Shown piece after piece: positions 9,601 through 19,700 of a DNA stretch of 21,835 bases (position 1 is its first letter; each line of letters begins with the position of its first letter). This DNA comes from Paramacrobiotus richtersi (lineage: Eukaryota; Tardigrada; Eutardigrada; Parachela; Macrobiotidae): NCBI GenBank assembly GCA_034698045.1, contig JAQGAU010001045.1:1-21835 (forward strand), read 5' to 3'. Both the position numbers and the translations under genes were made by a program. Below the pieces are notes generated by a model. The model did no database searches, was not told the DNA's origin, and saw only the letters and a program-made list of their open reading frames with translations.

Positions 9601-11241
9601 AGGACACGTCACACAATGTCATAAATGCATTTCTAGTTAGGCGCTAGAAATCGCGATATAAATTTGTTTTGCACATTGTGCAAAGACGTTTTGACACAAG
9701 GTATTGTATGTAACTCAAGTTACTACTTTCTCTTGAAAAGCCTGACAGCTGTAGCAGTGTAGAAATGCGTCTTAAGTTTCAACAGAAAAATTTCTGTTTA
9801 AAATTTACAGTTTTTTGAAACAAGAACCTCTTAATGTAACATTAGTCAAATCCTTTACTAACGTTAACAGCCCACCATAATATTATAAACTTGAATGGCT
9901 AATCTGCCTCCATACTGTAGCAGCAGAAACAGCTAGAAACGCAACCAGTACATGTAGGTATGAGGCTACGAGTATATTTTATTGATGCCACTCACAATCA
10001 AGCAGCCTCGCGCTATCACACTCACACACACGATGATGCAATCGATCAACTCACATGCGACATAGCACTCAAATATATTTGAGTTGTTTCGTATTCGCTT
10101 CGTGAACCTATAGGAAAGTGGTAGTAACAGGTAGTTGACTAGTACCGAACGGCACACGAAGTTCAAGTCATTCTGTACTGTTTTTACCTTCAATTCCAAT
10201 CCTAACATCGTTGCTCGCTTTCAGGTTATCGGGACCGCTGTTTACGGTATATGTTGTGACGATCGATGGTTGACCACCCTTACGTCTCGATACTATCAGA
10301 AGCTCCGTCTGGTGTTTGGACACCAGAGCTTCGTATGTCAGGATAATTTTTGTGTTGTTTAGAATGTTTAGCCATGGAGAAAACAGGCGAGCAACCGTTA
10401 AATGGGTGGTTGAGGTGTTTGCGGTGAAAAGGTGTGGTCGAATTATACCGGGCGTTTCGGCGATAAGTTTGAATCTGTCAAACAGAGTAAGCGACATACT
10501 ATCGGGTACTTACTGTATATCGACCGGAAGTAGGACTTACTTGGCAGAGGCACTCTCTTGATTGGACCAGTCGCAAAAGCCGCTGCTAAAATCACACGAC
10601 AGGGCAAGATGTCGCCGGCCTGGTCTAGCGTGTGTGTTTCCTTCACCAAAGTAAACAAACTCATCTAGCGCCACCAATCCTCCTTCTTTCTTAACAGCGG
10701 CCGCAAACTGCAAAGTCGCTCCGTGAGGTACTGCCACCGGGAACTCCACATATGCCCACGTAACATCCTGCACTCCTTGCGAAGACGTTCGTCGTTCCCA
10801 GATGGTCACCGAACCCGAAGTAGTAAGTACCCTCAGGTATATCCCCTCGTAGCCTTTTCGAAAAGAGTACCAGAAGGCAATCGATGTGTTTTGAGGGAGC
10901 GTTGCCGGTAACGGGATGCTACTCAGGAGGTAGTCGCTGGTTATTTTACTGCTGGTAGCGACGAAGCTTCCGTTAAATGAACTGAGCGTGTCGATTTCGT
11001 AGGTTATGGTGAAAAGCGATGAGCCGATGTTGGTCCATCCACAAAAGTTGCTGTTGAAATCGCACGATATTGTGCGTACTTGACCTCTCACGCTAAGGCC
11101 TGTAATTCGAGCACGTGTTTGGTTTGTAATAATTTTGAAAAACAAAACAAAAACATTCAACTTATATACTTCGATAAGTTAGGACTTTACACACGTACCG
11201 AATATGGAAAGGATAGCCGGTATGAGTGCCGGGAGATGCAT
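2059..11241 (-). CDS. Gene A: multi-MAM receptor tyrosine kinase, full gene model
   Basis: A single-pass receptor kinase of roughly 1,400 residues in 17 exons (one disputed). It would sense an unknown extracellular ligand or adhesion partner. Exons 5' to 3': 11241-11199, 11099-10541, 10474-10188, 9246-8634, 8195-7682, 6553 to the disputed MAM4 tail, 6278-5896, 4838-4679, 4623-4370, 4227-3972, 3779-3747, 3655-3576, 3507-3417, 3357-3166, 3107-2791, 2549-2317, 2233-2059. Apart from the disputed exon, each boundary has GT/AG and the frame carries across. From the MAM4 tail to the stop, boundaries and phases match gene B. Exon 1 encodes a short hydrophobic signal peptide (MHLPALIPAILSIFG). The start has A at -3. 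The weak point is exon 6, which meets TAA at 6518-6520 with no phase-compatible donor before it. The gene may therefore be a pseudogene, make a short form, or use a splice I cannot see. Confidence 0.75.
3747..11099 (-). CDS. Gene A ectodomain: six MAM-like modules and stalk
   Basis: Six modules open with the MAM start signature: CDFNSNFCGW, CDFSSGFCDW, CSFDRNLCGW, a longer variant C-D-S...SFCGW (MAM4), CDFQGKSCDW and CDFEDGHLCDW. Several close with the MAM end pattern of a hydrophobic strand plus L-D-E, for example GLVALDEFVYF (MAM1), FWLDELTF (MAM3) and AIMLDEVTLQDEC (MAM5). MAM modules mediate homophilic or ligand contacts in meprins, receptor phosphatases and the RTK ALK. That these bind a ligand is inference. 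The disulphide pattern looks incomplete in some modules: Cys1 and Cys2 are constant, the later pair is not. The stalk exon 3747-3779 is only 33 bp. Calling these true MAM domains rests on signature and layout; a profile search would settle it. Confidence 0.75.
4839..5895 (-). repeat. Enlarged MAM5 intron of gene A with TTGCCGG-type repeats
   Basis: This 1,057-bp intron (donor FPFT/GTAAGT, acceptor TTATAG) interrupts MAM5 at the same phase-0 site where gene B has a 53-bp intron. It contains repeated TTGCCGG or TTTTGCCG cores (4875, 4940, 5090, 5292, 5329) with GACGGTTTTGCCG-like neighbours 37 bp apart, recalling the minisatellite at the left window edge. The plus strand is open for 173 codons (5050-5571), but I recognise nothing in that frame and treat it as chance. 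It looks like an insertion of repetitive DNA into a formerly tiny intron. Confidence 0.65.
6448..6522 (-). terminator. Possible internal polyadenylation site of gene A overlapping an in-frame stop
   Basis: After the MAM4 tail residues VDITVSYTAE the frame meets TAA at 6518-6520, which lies inside AATAAA (6517-6522). A second AATAAA is at 6448-6453, followed by sequence with some G/T. Use of these signals would end the transcript before MAM5, the transmembrane helix and the kinase. Hexamers alone are weak evidence in AT-rich DNA. Confidence 0.35.
6554..7681 (-). other. Long intron of gene A inside MAM4
   Basis: About 1,130 bp without supported coding sequence, AT-rich, between donor CAA/GTATGA (7681) and a T-rich acceptor ending TTTTGAG (6554). 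Gene B has roughly 86 bp at the equivalent site. A plus-strand stretch near 6870-7020 translates to a short peptide with DRPGEDRPTIQKV. It faintly recalls Tc1/mariner helix-turn-helix linkers but is too short to call. Confidence 0.5.
8196..8633 (-). other. 438-bp intron of gene A between the MAM3 body and its C-terminal strand
   Basis: Donor AAATT/GTAAGTGCC and acceptor TTTTTGCAG join in phase 2 and restore the MAM3 end FKLHPPPGFWLDELTF. Gene B has a 201-bp intron at the same place and phase ([17 protein letters not shown]). No other feature is seen inside. Confidence 0.65.
9247..10187 (-). other. 941-bp intron of gene A inside MAM2
   Basis: Donor GAAG/GTAAAA (10187) and proposed acceptor GGAATAG (9247) join in phase 1 and connect ASNDVRIGIE with VVLNDIRLQFVTVFLRPG, a plausible MAM C-terminal region. 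The acceptor is the least certain of the gene A joins because an upstream extension of exon 4 is also open. The intron is AT-rich; I see no gene or recognisable element in it. Confidence 0.5.
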
Positions 11242-11293
11242 AGTGGTTTTCACATGTTTAATTTACGATAACTAGAACATGCTGAAAAATGCC

Positions 11294-11329
11294 GAATGAC
11301 GGGGTGCATGCAGGGTGTTAGCGTATATA
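11294..11329 (-). promoter_or_regulatory. Candidate core promoter of gene A (TATA plus Inr-like)
   Basis: TATATA at 11324-11329 (minus strand) is followed about 32 bp downstream by TCATTC with its A at 11297, a spacing typical of TATA and initiator. This would give a 5' UTR of about 56 nt to the ATG at 11241. The spacing is seen in the sequence; promoter function is inference. Confidence 0.4.
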
Positions 11330-11492
11330 ACTCACAAGTCAGCGCGTTGATCTAAATACATATCCACATCGTGTTGTTGGGCCAGAGTGATAATAATATG
11401 GGTGACGGTACATGTTGCATTCAAAGCTTTCGAGGCTTCTAGAAACGGAAGGTTGACCTCTATAACCATTGCGAACTGATATGCTATCTGTG

Positions 11493-11740
11493 TTGCACAA
11501 GTACTTGTGCAAATAAAAAACGGTTACAAGCAAGTTGTACGCACGAACTTACAAGTTGTCAGTAACGGTTAGTTTCTTAGTTAGTTACAGTGGCCAGTAG
11601 TCCGTAACTCTTAGTTCTGGTAATTTCTTTTACAGTGCAAGTATACTTGTATGCAGGCGCGCACTTACAGCTAATGACCCAAGTCAATAACTGTATATAT
11701 TCGCGAATGCATAATTATTACAACTAGTAGTTGTCAACTA
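11493..11740. promoter_or_regulatory. Cluster of palindromes upstream of gene A
   Basis: TTGCACAAGTACTTGTGCAA (11493-11512) is a perfect 20-bp palindrome whose half TTGCACAA resembles C/EBP-type bZIP sites. CAAGTATACTTG (11638-11649) is a perfect 12-bp palindrome sharing the CAAGTA/ACTTG halves. At 11721-11740, CAACTA, TAGTTG and CAACTA alternate with single-base spacers. All lie 250-500 bp upstream of the gene A start. They could bind dimeric transcription factors; which factors is unknown. Confidence 0.4.
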
Positions 11741-12310
11741 CCATTGTATTATGTGCGTGAATGCAAACGATGTATACTTTGACTGCATACATTCAGTCTG
11801 CAGGTTTTGTTCTACATAACACGTACTATGCACCCCTTTCCTCAAATGTCTTTGCATGAACGGAGTACAGGGGAAATTACAAGTGTCCCAAACCAGTGAA
11901 AAGCAAACGCGCCTGCAATAAATTAGCATAAGCCATAAGGTATCAAACGCTAAAAAATTATAACAAATTTTCCACGACCAGTAATCTGTCGAAGATTCGC
12001 AAAAATACACACTATTATACGCACGGACAAAAGCGGAAATACGTGTTATTGGTTACAAGAAACACCTTCGGCTGCCGCGTCAGGGTTTCTTGTGATCACT
12101 GATCATAGTTTGCAAATTATAAAAATGGAAGATATTTATCGACCGAAGCGGATGCGAAGGTCGTCCATACTCAACTCAAATGGATTTCGATGTCCGTCCG
12201 TCATATGTCGGTTGGTCGCTCATTATTCTTTTTTTATCACTTAATTATCTAATAATTATGATAAATTGAGATTAGTACTTCTTATATTGTCATAGCTTTA
12301 CTGTTATTGT
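11741..12310. other. Intergenic DNA upstream of gene A
   Basis: AT-rich sequence between the palindrome cluster and the satellite. The only local structure I note is GTGATCAC overlapping TGATCACTGATCA near 12093. No coding exon is supported on either strand. Confidence 0.4.
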
Positions 12311-13310
12311 TAGTTCGTTCTGTTTCCGGTCAGATGGTCGGTACTGCACCCAAGAGAATGGTACTGCAAGTCCATAATAATCTTTTAGATTGCTTTAGCC
12401 TACCTTGACCTATGTACGGACTTCCTTCGTTTCAGTCATTTAGTGTCCGCCATCAGTGAGTGCACTTTCCTAGTTCGTTCTATTTCCGGTCAGATGGTCG
12501 GTACTGCACATAAGTGTCCCATTTTGATTATCGCTGTTAGTTCGTTCTCCCTGCGATCAGATGGCCGGTACTGCATTCACATATTCAGTTTTAAATATTA
12601 CTGTTAGTTCGTTCCGCTTCCTTTTATGCAGTCGGCACTGCATCGAAGTATTCCGTTTTGAATATTACTGTTAGTTTGTTCTGTTTCCAGTCATATATAG
12701 TCAGCAGACTCAGCACTGCATCCAAGAATCTCGTTTTCAGTATTGCTGTTGGTTCGTTCTGTTTCCGCTAAGATAGTCTGTACTGCATCCAAGTATTGCG
12801 TTTTAAGTATTACTGTTAGTTCGTTCTATTTCCGGTCAGATGGTCGGTACTGCACATAAGTGTCCCGTTTGGATTATCGCTGTTAGTTCGTTCTCCTTGC
12901 GATCAGATGGTCGGTACTGCATTCAAGTATTCAGTTTTAAATATTAGTGTCACTTCGTTCCGCTTCCGCTCACTTAATCGGCATTGCATCCAAGTATCCC
13001 TTTCTGAATATTACTGTTAGTTTGTTGATTGTTCTGTTTCCGGTCAGATAGTCGGTACTGCATCTAAGTGTCCCGTTTTGAATATCGCTGTTAGTTCGTT
13101 CTCCTTGCAATCAGATGGTCAGTCCTGCATCCAAGAATTCAGTTTTGAATATTACTGTTAGTTTCGTTCTGCTTCCGGTCCGATATTCTGTACTGCATCC
13201 AAGTATTCCGTGTTGAATATCACTGGTAGTTTGTTTCACTTCCGGTCGTATAGTCGGCACTGTATCCAAGTATCCCGTTTTGAATATTACCGTTAGTTCG
13301 TTCTGCTGTT
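12311..13310. repeat. 67-bp tandem satellite with higher-order organisation
   Basis: Units begin TAGTTCGTTC and end near TATTACTGT. Starts are at 12471, 12538, 12605, 12672, 12750, 12817, 12884, 12951, 13018, 13092, 13159, 13227 and 13294 (last one partial). Spacing is 67 bp except 78, 74 and 68 where small insertions occur. An isolated half unit is at 12311, separated from the array by about 110 bp of unrelated sequence. Unit subtypes recur in order. The subtype with CATAAGTGTCCC, then one with TCTCCTTGCGATCAG, then one with TTCCGCTTCC occur at 12471-12671 and again at 12817-13017; a variant of the first two recurs at 13018-13158. There are no alternating unique spacers, so it is not a CRISPR. 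Confidence 0.92.
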
Positions 13311-14360
13311 CTTGTCTTTTTACGAATTTAGGACAGCATTTGCGGCATGATATATCTTCGCTTGTTCTGACGGGTTAGAGGTCTTGCACGCAGATCTGAT
13401 TTTTTTAGTGTAATGGGCGTTACTTTTGTTTTTTGGGTGTTGGGGTTTGTAGGCGTTTTCGTTTAAACGTAGGGGTACCAAGAAGGTTTTTCCTTTTGCC
13501 ATTCGAAATGCTGAAAGATGGTAAATGCCGGTTAGTACTACTACTGGATAGTTAACTACTATGTGCACTTTATTTCATGACTGATAAAGGTTATCAAACT
13601 ACTTATCGTACATATGTAGTTTACAGTTTCAATTAATTTCCCTCCAAGCAACGGTATATCACGGTTTGGTTCATCCTTTACAGTAACCTTTGCGGTAAGG
13701 ATTACCACTCAGCGCGACTTGAAAGGATGCGTACTGTGCCGGGTCAGACTTTTTTGAATAAAAAGATCATGTGACCCCGTTTTCGGCTATGGCCGACCTA
13801 GTGGTGTTGTCGGTTTTTCGTGATTTGATTTGGTTGTTTGGGGTTTTTGACCCTGGGGTCCGTATTATAGATCTTTGATTGATATGACGTTTCAAAAGTT
13901 TATACGAACTCGATTCATAAGTAGACTGCACCGCGTTATAATGTTACATTCTTATGGAAGTAGACGAATCAAACACTTATTGGTTTTTTGTTAGTGCACC
14001 AGATTTAACAATGGACAGTAACGAATGGAGCAAGTACCCATAATGTACCGGAACATAGTAGGTGCCTATATGGGTAGAAAATGCGTTTGGTAAAAAAATT
14101 TGGAACATTTTCCGCTTGTTACCATTTGTAGCTGCGTTCATCTATATTACGTCATGCAGGACGTGTGAACAGTTAAGAAAATGAAACTAAATGCAGAAAT
14201 GTTGTAAAACAAATTGCAATTTGGGTTGACATGAAAGTTTACGTTAGAGTATCTGCAACGAAATGTGTACGGTAATGTCAGGTGCGCAAGTCAGTTGTAA
14301 ACGCTCAGTAGCGGCTTAAGGGTGGTGGGCTGGCTGACTTGCCGCTGGCGTAAAAAAAGA
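13311..14360. other. Intergenic DNA past the satellite
   Basis: I see no supported gene on either strand. T-rich and G/T-rich tracts (GGTTGTTTGGGGTTTTTG near 13830) and a short CGGCTATGGCCG inverted repeat near 13783 are present. Minus-strand frames here are short and show no recognisable motif. Confidence 0.4.
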
Positions 14361-14553
14361 CACGCCATTTAACCAGGCGCGCCTGGCGTGAGCGACCGGT
14401 TTTTGGTTTTGACGGGCTTTTTTTCCATTGTTCGAGGACGTTTGTTGGTTTAGGCGGGAAACGTTTTAAAAATTGTGACGTTTGTTTGGCATTTTTGGCG
14501 ATTTGGGCCGGGCGGGACGGGCGGCGAGGTCCCCCGCCCTTCAGCCGGACCTC
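14361..14553. other. GC-rich block with palindrome, G-quadruplex motif and hairpin
   Basis: CCAGGCGCGCCTGG (14373-14386) is a perfect 14-bp palindrome nested in an outer pair CACGCCA (14361-14367) and TGGCGTG (14384-14390). GGGCCGGGCGGGACGGG (14505-14521) is a canonical four-tract G-quadruplex motif with loops of 2, 1 and 2. GAGGTCC (14526-14532) and GGACCTC (14547-14553) form a 7-bp stem. The block stands out from its AT-rich surroundings and could be a CpG-rich regulatory element. Function is unknown. Confidence 0.55.
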
Positions 14554-15244
14554 GAGCCGCCTCTATTAACGTTAGTTACTGTCCTTTGACGATCGTGGTC
14601 ACCCGTGATGGGAGCAGCTTGTGCCAACAGCTCATGGCCGATAATATGGCAGAAACGACTGCCTTACGTTCTCGAGCCAGAAATTAGTTTACGCGCGATC
14701 ACTAGAGGACGGTGTGTAGGAACCAAAACGCTAATCTTTAAACCATGCGTTCTTCAAATAACAATGAAAGAAGACATTTAATTCATTGGTGCACAAGAAA
14801 ATTAAAGCCATGCAGAACTGGTTATACATATTTCTTTGTAATTGGTTGTACTGACGCTATTCTGAAACTACCATTTTAGATGTACGTTAAATGTTGGCTT
14901 GTCAGGCTGGTTAAAACATGTGGAACATTGGGTCAGAAAACTATTTTAACCTTTTTTAATATGCGCAGCTTGTGCGAACAAGATTCTAAGGTAGACATGC
15001 CAAAATGATGGATATGGTTAACAGAAACATGGAACAATCACAATTTATGTTACTGGTACACTATGTCGATAATAATAGACTCGATATACATATCCTCGAA
15101 GTAACGGCAGTCGGGTTCTCAGTATGTTCCTGTGCCTGCGTTACTGAACAAAGCATTAAGCTTTATGTGAGCATCACTCGAATACATAAAATTATGCGTT
15201 ATCCAAATCTTTGAACATTCTGTTCGCTACTACCACCGCAAATG
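14554..15244. other. Intergenic DNA downstream of gene B
   Basis: This should contain the gene B 3' UTR. A near-consensus CATAAA on the minus strand lies about 85 nt past the stop (around 15160-15166), but no AATAAA is close. Plus-strand frames of about 70 codons here (for example 15005-15214) have no recognisable motif and no coding context. Confidence 0.4.
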
Positions 15245-16721
15245 TTAAGTCGGTTCTTCGTTTGTAATGATCAACTGTGTCGGATGCAGCTGCATGTCCA
15301 TTGAGGATACAATCTTGCTGAATGGCGGTCGGTCTTCGACTCGCACGTTCCAGCAGTCAGCCGCTATCTCTGACCTGCGTAAAACAATCACATATATTAC
15401 CCTGCTGCAGGACAAGAAAATTCAAGGACATCAGAGCACAATTATCATTTCTAAAATTATTTACATCCAGCGTGGGCAAATATTTGGCAGAGTTAACCGC
15501 TTCCCTCCCATTAGAAACTGCAGCAAGGTGTCATATTGCAGTCCCTGGGGAAATTGTTGGGCGTAGGGCGACTGGCCAAACGTAAACGTTTCCCACACAA
15601 CAACTCCAAACGACCAGACGTCGCTCTTGTCGGTGTAGCGACCGTCCATGGGAACTAGCGTCTCCGGGGCCATCCAGCCCAGTGGCAGTTTTACCTATCA
15701 TCGGTATTTTAGCGCCTTTGAATGTTACGAGTGTTTATAAGTAACCCTACGTTCGACCGTTGCAGGATGTATTCGCTGTCCTTTCTGGCCAAACCGAAAT
15801 CGCTAATTTTAGCCGTTAGGCTGCCATCTAAAAGGACATTGCGAGCCGCAAGGTCACGATGCAGAACGTCACGACTGGATAAGAATTCCATTCCCGCTGC
15901 GACTTGATAGATGATTGTCACTAATTCCTGGACTTCTTTTGCGGTGCCTTCATTTTCCTCTCCGTTTTTCAGATTGCTGTAGCACGTATCTTTCTGCAAA
16001 TACTGGTGAAGCGATCCGTTGGCGCAGTATTCCATTACAATCATGGGACGACCTGCGCATTAAGACGGAAGTTAGAGGCAGTTAGCTAACTGTATGAACT
16101 GCAAATACTGCATTGCGCTGACCTTTCAGTATGATGCCGACCAAGTTTACGACGTTTGGATGTTTGCCCACGCGCATGAATGTGGCCATTTCGGTTAAAA
16201 AGTACCGCTCATCTTCTGGAGTGTGCTCGTTATCAAGAAATTTGACAGCAACGTGTATGGACACCTTTGTGGATCCTTTGGAGTCCGGTAGAGCCATTCG
16301 CGCCAGACCAACGCGACAAAAGTGGCTTATGCTTAACTCGTGATTCACTGCAATTGTCCCACATTACCGTAGAAATTTTGCTTAATATTGCGTGCTTTTA
16401 TGAATCGTACATAAAGTGATTGCACCGCTTGGCAGTTCAAACTCCTTTCTCAAAGATGTTGGAACGTCGCAGAAGGTTAAACGCGTATAGTACTCTATCT
16501 AAGAGAATACGATAGCTTGAAACAAACCCTAACAGTATCTAAACGGGTAATAAAGTCAGGATAAAGACTTAAAGATCAAGGTCAGGTCAAATATTAACAT
16601 GTCTCGTTTGTACCACAAATCCGTACCTTCAAAGATCGTCGACGGTAAAGGAAGACGGATGCCACAATGGCGGTGATACTTATTACGCCAAGCAAATTAC
16701 CAAAAATGGACAGTAAGTAAT
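15245..16721 (-). CDS. Gene B transmembrane helix, juxtamembrane segment and tyrosine kinase with degenerate glycine loop
   Basis: Exon 16721-16627 encodes the helix [20 protein letters not shown]. The juxtamembrane exon (16498-16411) includes IEYYTRL. The kinase opens [12 protein letters not shown], where the family has L-G-x-G-x-F-G-x-V; all three loop glycines are Ser, Ser and Cys. The rest is canonical: VAVKFL, glutamate in [42 protein letters not shown] with one activation-loop tyrosine, [26 protein letters not shown] and [14 protein letters not shown]. The kinase insert is short. The tail is about 20 residues and has no tyrosine. Closest style is the split-kinase PDGFR/VEGFR/FGFR group; exact affinity needs a tree. 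ATP binding may be weakened, but lysine and both catalytic aspartates remain. Confidence 0.93.
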
Positions 16722-19700
16722 CTAAAAGGAACTGAATGTTTGATAACCGAAACGACCTAACATGCACGTACAACTTTATCTTACATAGACTAGCATCTCC
16801 AGGAGACGGTTCTGCAAGCCTGTTATCTGCAAAGCAGAAAAACCGATGTTTCACTTGAACTTTTTAGTAACGGAGCCTTGTAGATACTTACCTTCGGCTT
16901 GTCCTACACGAAATCCGGTTATTTTAACTTGCGTGTCGTCTTCGACAAAGGTGATACCAATTAGTAGCCAAAATCGAGCAACTGTATGGGTAAGGTTGAC
17001 CGTCACGTTACGCCATTCTGCGAACTCGTTAGGTCCGCTATCGAACAACGTGTCCTTCGAAGGTATCTTTATGGACTCGTTTTGGGCAACTCGCATTTCC
17101 ACTGCTACTTGTATGACCTTTCCCGATGAGCCTTTGAAACAAAACTGCAAGAGTCGACATAGGTAACAGCGGCGAAAAGAACTACTGCGACCTGGTTTTT
17201 CACCTCGAATAAACACCCCTCTGGAGGAAATTCGCAAGAAGCATTTGGACTGATCAAATAAGACGTAACAGATGCTCCGCGTATTGTGTTGCAGCTGACT
17301 ACAGCCACAGATTGGTTCTCTGTAGAGTCCGAGAGGATGTTCCATTTGGTTTCCCCTTCATGATCAGAAGAATTCCAGCCGCAGAAACTTCCAGAATCAA
17401 ATGCGCACGTCAAATTTCCAACTTCAGTCGGCACTAAATGGATAAAAAGTTGATATTACCGGATCCATCGTGTTCATAAAGCGCAGAAGCGAGATTACTA
17501 AGTTCAGGAGCGAATACATTCAGATATACTGTGTCAGTCTTCCCAACATGGACTAATCTTTCACCCAGCGTAAAAGGTCAACTAGGTTCCGGAAAATATT
17601 ATGGAACCGTTTCGCAAGTTTTACTCCCCAGATTAGCACATGAAGCCTTTCGCAAGTTCACATATTGTTAAAGTTGTTTAGCAGTCATATTTAGGACCTA
17701 TGATCAAGGTTCAGAACTGAACGTACTCGTCATTAGTTCGTTCGTCGGCTTCGTAGGAGTTGGATCGAACGGGAACGATGGTCGCAGAACCGGACAATTG
17801 ATATTGCTGGTCAATACGTCACATTCTTCCAATAGCTCCACTTCATCCATCGCAGCAACGTATGGTTGCTTACTGACCAGCAGTTTAAATACTAACTGCA
17901 ACAACCAGATTGAAATGAAAAAATCAGTTGTTCGGACAACTTGCTAACCTTAGAAGGGAATTTGATACACAGGTCGATCTCCACAACTTGCCACCGCCTT
18001 GCCGAAATCTGTATCCCAGTGGCCTCGGCTGCATCCCATAAAAGGAAATAGTTGGACACGCTCTCTGCATACAAGCGGAAAGCGTCCAAGCCAGGTCCGA
18101 ACAAGAAAACAGAAAATCGGAAGCGAGTGTTTATCGGACCGATGTAATCGTTTTCTAGCACGTATTCAGATTGATTCGCCCCGCTGAAGGCAACGTATCG
18201 CCCCTGTGAATGGTTACTGCTACCGGAAACCACAAAAGGGTGGAACCCGAAGGCACCTTCTACATACTCCGAGCCGCTTGCATTGGAATTAACCAGCCAG
18301 GAGCATGATTCAACCGCTTCAAACGAGCATGTAACGTTGCGATATCCCGGGTCGTTACAGGAAGCTGCAAACCAGGAGCTTTAATTTCTTTCCTGTACTA
18401 ATTCGAAAAATGTGTTTACCATAGGTCGGTAATCGATCAATCTGGAGGTCAGGCTGGAAACCTACAGAAGACCATCTTGCTGTCGTAACAGAAAAATTTG
18501 GTTGATTGATTTGAACTTTGGTTTTTGAAAAGGTTACCGTGCTCAGCCGGGTACCAAACATGGTTTATAGCGAAGTCTGGTTCATGATCAGTCGTCAACG
18601 AGGCAGTAAACGTAACACTTATGGTGACCTAAACCAAAGATTGCAGCTCAAGAAACAATCATCAATCAGTCATTTACAAATTGTATTTGTCCGCACTTTA
18701 ACGAATCCAGTGACTTTATCTAGCGGAATGCTATCTCGGTACCACCATCTGACTTTTTTGATTGATGTGATATTTTTCGTAAAGAGGAGTATCGACGTAC
18801 GGCTGGTCGATCCCCAGCTGGCTGTGGCTTGAATAACGACTGGCAGTCTTTTAATCCGAAACCAAAAATAGAGTCGTTCCTGTGTTCCGGCTTGCAGTTC
18901 TGGACTGACCAACTGGACCATCGTTTTCTGGTTGTGGCGTATACCCCGATAAACCAGCCCCAGCGTAGAGTAATCGGTTTTATTCAGTCTTTGGGTTATG
19001 GACTCGATTCCAGGCGTTACATTTACATTAGGAAGTAACTGCCAACCACAAAAAGTAGGAGGGAAAGAAACGCTTAGCAGAGTAGTGTCACAGGTAACTG
19101 TAGTGGACAGCTTGGTGGATACATTACTGCATCCGTTGCCTGCAAGTGGTTCCGCGGCGTTTTCACCCTTTAAGATAATGTCGTCGATCCAGAAACCGGT
19201 GGAGTTAGCGCTGTAGCTACTGGAAATTATAAAAACGAATTAGTTCACGTGTTCATATTACGACAAAATTTACTGAACCCATTTAGGTGTTCCTGTCAGA
19301 CCCCAGTTTCGAGAGCGAGATACTCTCAGGAAAGTTTGTTACGTTGTGGTTCTGTTGTACGATATTTTGGGATATTAAGTACAAGATTCGAACTATGCTC
19401 TTTGGCGCAAATTTACTTACTTGAACATTACTGTAAGTTCCAGTGTATAGTTGCCCTCCATGCAATAACTGATCCTGACGGGAATCCAGTTCATAATCCG
19501 ATCCGTATCCTCCACCATGTCATCGAGGTACCATAAGTGGGATAGCTCATTTTCTGAACGCGCATCAACAGCCGCGGTGATCGCTTGCGATCCCTTGTAA
19601 TAGTAAAAAAAGATTTGCGTTCTTCCTTTGCCGTGTATAACCGGCGAGCGTAGTGGTCCGAAGCGTTTGTTGCCTGCCGTCATTAACATAAGTGCCACAG

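Noticed and set aside
12311..13310. CRISPR-like periodic array
   Set aside because: Whole 67-bp units repeat with divergence and there are no unique spacers; it lies in a eukaryotic genome, so it is a satellite.
14475..14687. Plus-strand frame of 70 codons through the GC-rich block
   Set aside because: Its sequence reflects local GC bias and has no motif. A 5' exon of an unknown plus-strand gene is possible but unsupported.
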